Shown here: piece by piece, positions 61,145 through 64,000 of the stretch | Layout of the letters: each line of letters opens with the position of its first letter | Position numbering within the stretch: the stretch's first letter is position 1 | From: Ancylobacter polymorphus | Lineage (GTDB): Bacteria > Pseudomonadota > Alphaproteobacteria > Rhizobiales > Xanthobacteraceae | Direction of reading: 5' to 3' | Length of the DNA stretch: 64,000 bases | Assembly (NCBI RefSeq): GCF_022836935.1 | Contig: NZ_CP083239.1 | Span: 558,001 to 622,000, forward strand | Notes under the pieces: generated by a model | Seen by the model: the letters and a program-made list of their open reading frames with translations, nothing else | Told to the model about the DNA's origin: nothing | Databases searched by the model: none | Translations under genes and position numbers: made by a program

Positions 61145-62911
61145 ATGCCGCTTGAGCTCCGCCCCTATCAGCAGGATGCGGTTGACGCCGTCTTCGACTA
61201 TTGGCAGTCGGAGCCGGGCAACCCGCTCGTGGACCTCGCCACGGGATGCGGTAAGAGCCTCGTCATGGCCGAGCTTATCCAGCGCCTGGTGCAGGGCTGG
61301 CCGGACATGCGCGTGCTCGTCGCCACCCATGTCGCCGAGTTGATTGAACAGAACTATCTCGAGCTTCTGGGCTCTTGGCCGTTCGCTCCGGCCGGCATCT
61401 ATTCCGCTGGTCTTGGACGGCGCGACCGACATGCGCAAATCCTGTTCGCCGGCATTCAGACCGTGTGGAACAAGGTCGTCAGCCTCGGCCATGTCGATGT
61501 GCTGATGGTGGATGAGTGCCACCTCATCCCGGCGAAGTCCGAGACGATGTACGGCAAGTTCATCGCAGGCCTGCGAGAGGTGAATCCTGACCTCAAGATC
61601 GTCGGCCTGACCGCCACACCCTTCCGGCTGGATAGTGGGCGACTGGACGAAGGCGATGATCGGCTCTTCGACAAGGTCGTCTATGAATACGGCATTGGCG
61701 ACGGCATCCGCGACGGTTACCTCGCGCCGCTTTCGTCTAAGGGAACAGACACAGGCTTTGACCTTAGCGGCGTCGGGCGCATCGGCGGCGACTATAAGCA
61801 GAGTGCCCTGCAAGAGGCTGTCGACAAGGCCGCCGTGACAGCTGCCGCCGTGCAGGAAATAGTCGCCAAGGGCCGCGATCGACGCTCCTGGCTGTGTTTC
61901 TGCTCCGGCGTGGAGCACGCGCTGCACGTCCGTGACGAAATCCGCAGCCATGGAATCAGCTGCGAGACGGTGACGGGCGATACGCCCAAAGACGAGCGGC
62001 GCCGTATCATCGAAGACTTCAAGGCCTACCGGCTGCGCGCCATCACGAACAACTCGGTGCTGACCACGGGATTCAACCACAAGGGCGTCGACCTCATCGC
62101 GGCACTTCGCCCGACGCTTTCGGCGTCGCTCTATCTGCAGATGATGGGCAGAGGCACAAGGCCGCTCTACGCGCCCGGAGCGTCACTTACTGGGGTTGAA
62201 GACCGTCTCGCGGCCATCGCCGCCGGTCCAAAACCCAACTGCCTTGTGCTGGACTTCGCCGGATTGGTGCGAAAGCACGGGCCGGTGGACATGGTGCAGC
62301 CGCGGGTTCCTGGAAAGGGACAGGGCGAGGCTCCTGTGAAGCTGTGCCCGCAATGCGAGGAATTGGTCCACATCTCGGTGATGACGTGCCCGTGCTGCGG
62401 GCACGAGTTTCCGCCGTCAGAAGATGTGAAGTTCACGGCCCAAGCCGACATCGCGCCCATCCTCTCCACCGCCGAGCCGGTATGGCATCGCGTCACCGGC
62501 CGCACCTTCCGCGAGCACATCAACAAAGATCCGAACAAGCCGCCGAGCGTGCGCTGCGACTACAGGCTCGGCATGGCGGTGCAGAAGGAATGGCTTTGCC
62601 CGCAGCACGCCGGTTTCGCGAAGTCGAAGGCAGACAGGTACTGGGCAAAACACGGCGGCGCCAGGCCGTTTCCGGCGTCGGTCAATGAATGGTTGGCGCG
62701 GGCCGGTGAGCTCGCGCCAACCCTGGAAGTCCGGCTGAAGCCGGCAGGGCGCTACCAAGATGTGGTGGATTGGAAGCCCGGCGGCGGCAACGACAACTAC
62801 GCCGCGCCGCCAGTGCCCCAGAAGCGCAGCCTTGGGGCGCTGCTGGCGGCAACAAGGCCAGCACCAGAGCCGGCGTGGACCGGCGACCTGGACGACGAGA
62901 TTCCGTTTTGA
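61145..62911 (+). CDS. SF2 DECH-box helicase
   Basis: 588 residues from ATG 61145 (GGAG upstream). LRPYQQDAV, Walker A DLATGCGKSLV, DECH in MVDECHLIP, TATPFR, and motif VI LQMMGRGTRPL. Two C-terminal CxxC pairs (LCPQCEEL and CPCCGHEF) form a zinc ribbon. Resembles RadD/phage helicases used in recombination or replication. The C-terminus ends in acidic LDDEIPF, similar to SSB-type or replisome-binding tails. Confidence 0.9.
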   Translation: MPLELRPYQQDAVDAVFDYWQSEPGNPLVDLATGCGKSLVMAELIQRLVQGWPDMRVLVATHVAELIEQNYLELLGSWPFAPAGIYSAGLGRRDRHAQILFAGIQTVWNKVVSLGHVDVLMVDECHLIPAKSETMYGKFIAGLREVNPDLKIVGLTATPFRLDSGRLDEGDDRLFDKVVYEYGIGDGIRDGYLAPLSSKGTDTGFDLSGVGRIGGDYKQSALQEAVDKAAVTAAAVQEIVAKGRDRRSWLCFCSGVEHALHVRDEIRSHGISCETVTGDTPKDERRRIIEDFKAYRLRAITNNSVLTTGFNHKGVDLIAALRPTLSASLYLQMMGRGTRPLYAPGASLTGVEDRLAAIAAGPKPNCLVLDFAGLVRKHGPVDMVQPRVPGKGQGEAPVKLCPQCEELVHISVMTCPCCGHEFPPSEDVKFTAQADIAPILSTAEPVWHRVTGRTFREHINKDPNKPPSVRCDYRLGMAVQKEWLCPQHAGFAKSKADRYWAKHGGARPFPASVNEWLARAGELAPTLEVRLKPAGRYQDVVDWKPGGGNDNYAAPPVPQKRSLGALLAATRPAPEPAWTGDLDDEIPF

Positions 62912-62922
62912 GCGAGGTTCAG

Positions 62923-63489
62923 ATGCAGAGCCTACCAGCCGGCCCGTTCGGCGCCATCTTGGCCGATCCTCCCTGGCAGTTCACCAGCTACGGCGGCAAG
63001 CACCTGGCGCCCACACTCGGCGCGCAACCGTACAGCACTATGTCGCTCGCCGACTTGAAGGGGCTTCCTGTCGCCGACAGCGCCGCGAAGGACTGTCTGC
63101 TGTTTATGTGGACCGTGTCCCACCTGCAGCGCGAGGCAATGGACGTGGCCGCGGCATGGGGGTTCAAGCCGGTCTCGATCGCCTTTGTTTGGGACAAGGG
63201 CCGCATGGGCATGGGGTACTGGACTCGCCAAGAGGCAGAGATTTGCCACCTGTTCAAGCGCGGCAAGCCTCGCCGGATCGGCAAGGGTGTCAGGCAGGTC
63301 ATCCGCGCGCCGCGCCGCGAGCACAGCCGCAAGCCGGATGCGCAGTACGACCGCATCGAGCGGCTCGTCGCTGGCCCATATCTCGAGATGTTCGCCCGTC
63401 AGGCCTGGCCTGGGTGGACGGCATGGGGGCTAGAGGCGGGGAAGTTTAGCGCGGCGAATGATAATCAGGAGGTGCGGGCATGCGCGTAG
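62923..63489 (+). CDS. MT-A70 family DNA adenine methyltransferase
   Basis: 188 residues from ATG 62923. The catalytic DPPW motif is at 15-18, and IFVWDKGRMGMGYW-type sequence and RAPRREHSRKP follow, as in MT-A70 (N6-adenine) methyltransferases common in phages. It may protect phage DNA from restriction. Overlaps the next gene by 10 bases. Confidence 0.9.
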   Translation: MQSLPAGPFGAILADPPWQFTSYGGKHLAPTLGAQPYSTMSLADLKGLPVADSAAKDCLLFMWTVSHLQREAMDVAAAWGFKPVSIAFVWDKGRMGMGYWTRQEAEICHLFKRGKPRRIGKGVRQVIRAPRREHSRKPDAQYDRIERLVAGPYLEMFARQAWPGWTAWGLEAGKFSAANDNQEVRACA

Positions 63490-64000
63490 AGCGGTTCGAC
63501 GACATTGTTCTTTACAACGCTGATTGCCGCGACATCGCGCCGGCTGCCGTGTACGCGACCATCATTACCGACCCGCCCTATGGCATGGAGTTCAGATCCA
63601 ACCATCGCAGCACGAAGCATGCCGCGATAGCCAATGATGGCGATGTTGGCATGCTGCAATGGACATGCGGCCTCCCTGCTCGGCATAGCAAGTACATCTT
63701 CTGCCGATGGGACAATCTTCCAGACGTTCCGAAGCCGAAGTCCATGATCACATGGGTGAAGAACAACTGGTCTATGGGTGACCTTAAACATGAGCACGGG
63801 CGCCAGACCGAGGTTGCCCTGTTCTATCCCGGCGAAGACCACTTCTTCGCAAATGGCCGCCCATCTGATGTCGTGCGCGCGCCTCGGACGGGCAACACCG
63901 ACCATCCGACGCAGAAGCCGGTAGAATTGATGGAACAGGTAATTCTATGGACCGACGGCGTGGTGTTCGACCCGTTCATGGGATCTGGAAGCACCGGCGT
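63480..64000 (+). CDS. DNA (adenine- or cytosine-N4) methyltransferase, 3' end outside window
   Basis: 173 codons visible. DPPYGM at about 31-36 and FDPFMGSGSTG near the end place it in the class with the catalytic motif first (beta type). A target recognition region lies between them. The C-terminus is cut off. With the MT-A70 gene it forms a methylation pair. Confidence 0.85.
   Translation, partial: MRVERFDDIVLYNADCRDIAPAAVYATIITDPPYGMEFRSNHRSTKHAAIANDGDVGMLQWTCGLPARHSKYIFCRWDNLPDVPKPKSMITWVKNNWSMGDLKHEHGRQTEVALFYPGEDHFFANGRPSDVVRAPRTGNTDHPTQKPVELMEQVILWTDGVVFDPFMGSGSTG

Larger units (their letters stand above)
41850..64000. mobile_element. Prophage / integrative element (left end to window edge)
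   Basis: Starts with a tyrosine integrase and excisionase and contains a leftward early operon, a CI-like repressor with operators, and a rightward replication/recombination operon. It continues past the right edge, so structural genes and the right attachment site are not visible. Short overlapping genes, a slight drop in GC and the lack of housekeeping genes mark the boundary near 41.7-41.85 kb. The exact attachment site is not resolved. Confidence 0.9.

Overview
The first two thirds of the window (about 1-41,650) is GC-rich chromosome of an alphaproteobacterium of the Hyphomicrobiales/Rhizobiales. The evidence is an EcfG-NepR-PhyR general stress module, gcrA, a double-domain dCTP deaminase, DUF6460, a SAM-II riboswitch in front of metZ, and GTG starts with four-base overlaps. 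A Xanthobacteraceae-like genus (Ancylobacter/Starkeya type) would fit, but this is inference.

Chromosome, left to right. A ligase-associated DNA repair cluster (Lhr-type helicase, methyltransferase, MBL exonuclease, ATP-dependent ligase) occupies 1-4,616. It is followed by a MATE exporter, an AT-rich gap rich in GANTC, and a decarboxylase-DUF952-pyrD unit. Next come an S24 regulator, a glycine-zipper lipoprotein, a 1-Cys peroxiredoxin, def-fmt-GNAT, rmuC and a LysR regulator. The general stress locus follows (DUF1328, ecfG, nepR, phyR, HWE kinase and two envelope proteins), with six GGAAC-N16/17-CGTT type promoters readable by eye. Then come glnD, an Fsr-type MFS pump, HIT-nudC, dcd, SAM-II/metZ, apaG, trkH, argE, argD-argF and hslO, two small periplasmic proteins, gcrA, a YgjP-like metallopeptidase and a class A PBP.

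From 41,850 to the right edge lies a prophage or related integrative element, cut off by the window end. A leftward operon of small overlapping genes (51,476 to 41,850) ends in xis and int. A CI-like S24 repressor (51,590-52,414) sits between two pairs of CTAC-N7-GTAG operators. The rightward operon (52,779 onward) carries recombination and replication genes: a Sak4-like ATPase, a DUF669 protein, a sliding clamp, a PD-(D/E)XK nuclease, a nucleotidyltransferase, a sigma-like factor, a DECH helicase and two DNA methyltransferases.

The most unusual part is 47,355-50,000, inside the leftward operon. Sixteen repeat units in three arrays share the pattern GGCGC-N8-TGGGTTGC-N11-GGCC, which is 36 nt in 12 of the 16. 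Each unit is flanked by arms that pair with each other but differ from unit to unit. The arrays surround and partly overlap a gene whose product has an IS110/Transposase_20-like (Nop-like) domain without the IS110 nuclease domain. As recalled from the literature, this matches TIGR-Tas systems (arrays processed to 36-nt dual-spacer guide RNAs, with a Nop-domain effector). It is proposed as a new, nuclease-less, phage-borne relative. The protein assignment and the array function are inference; the repeat geometry is read directly from the sequence.
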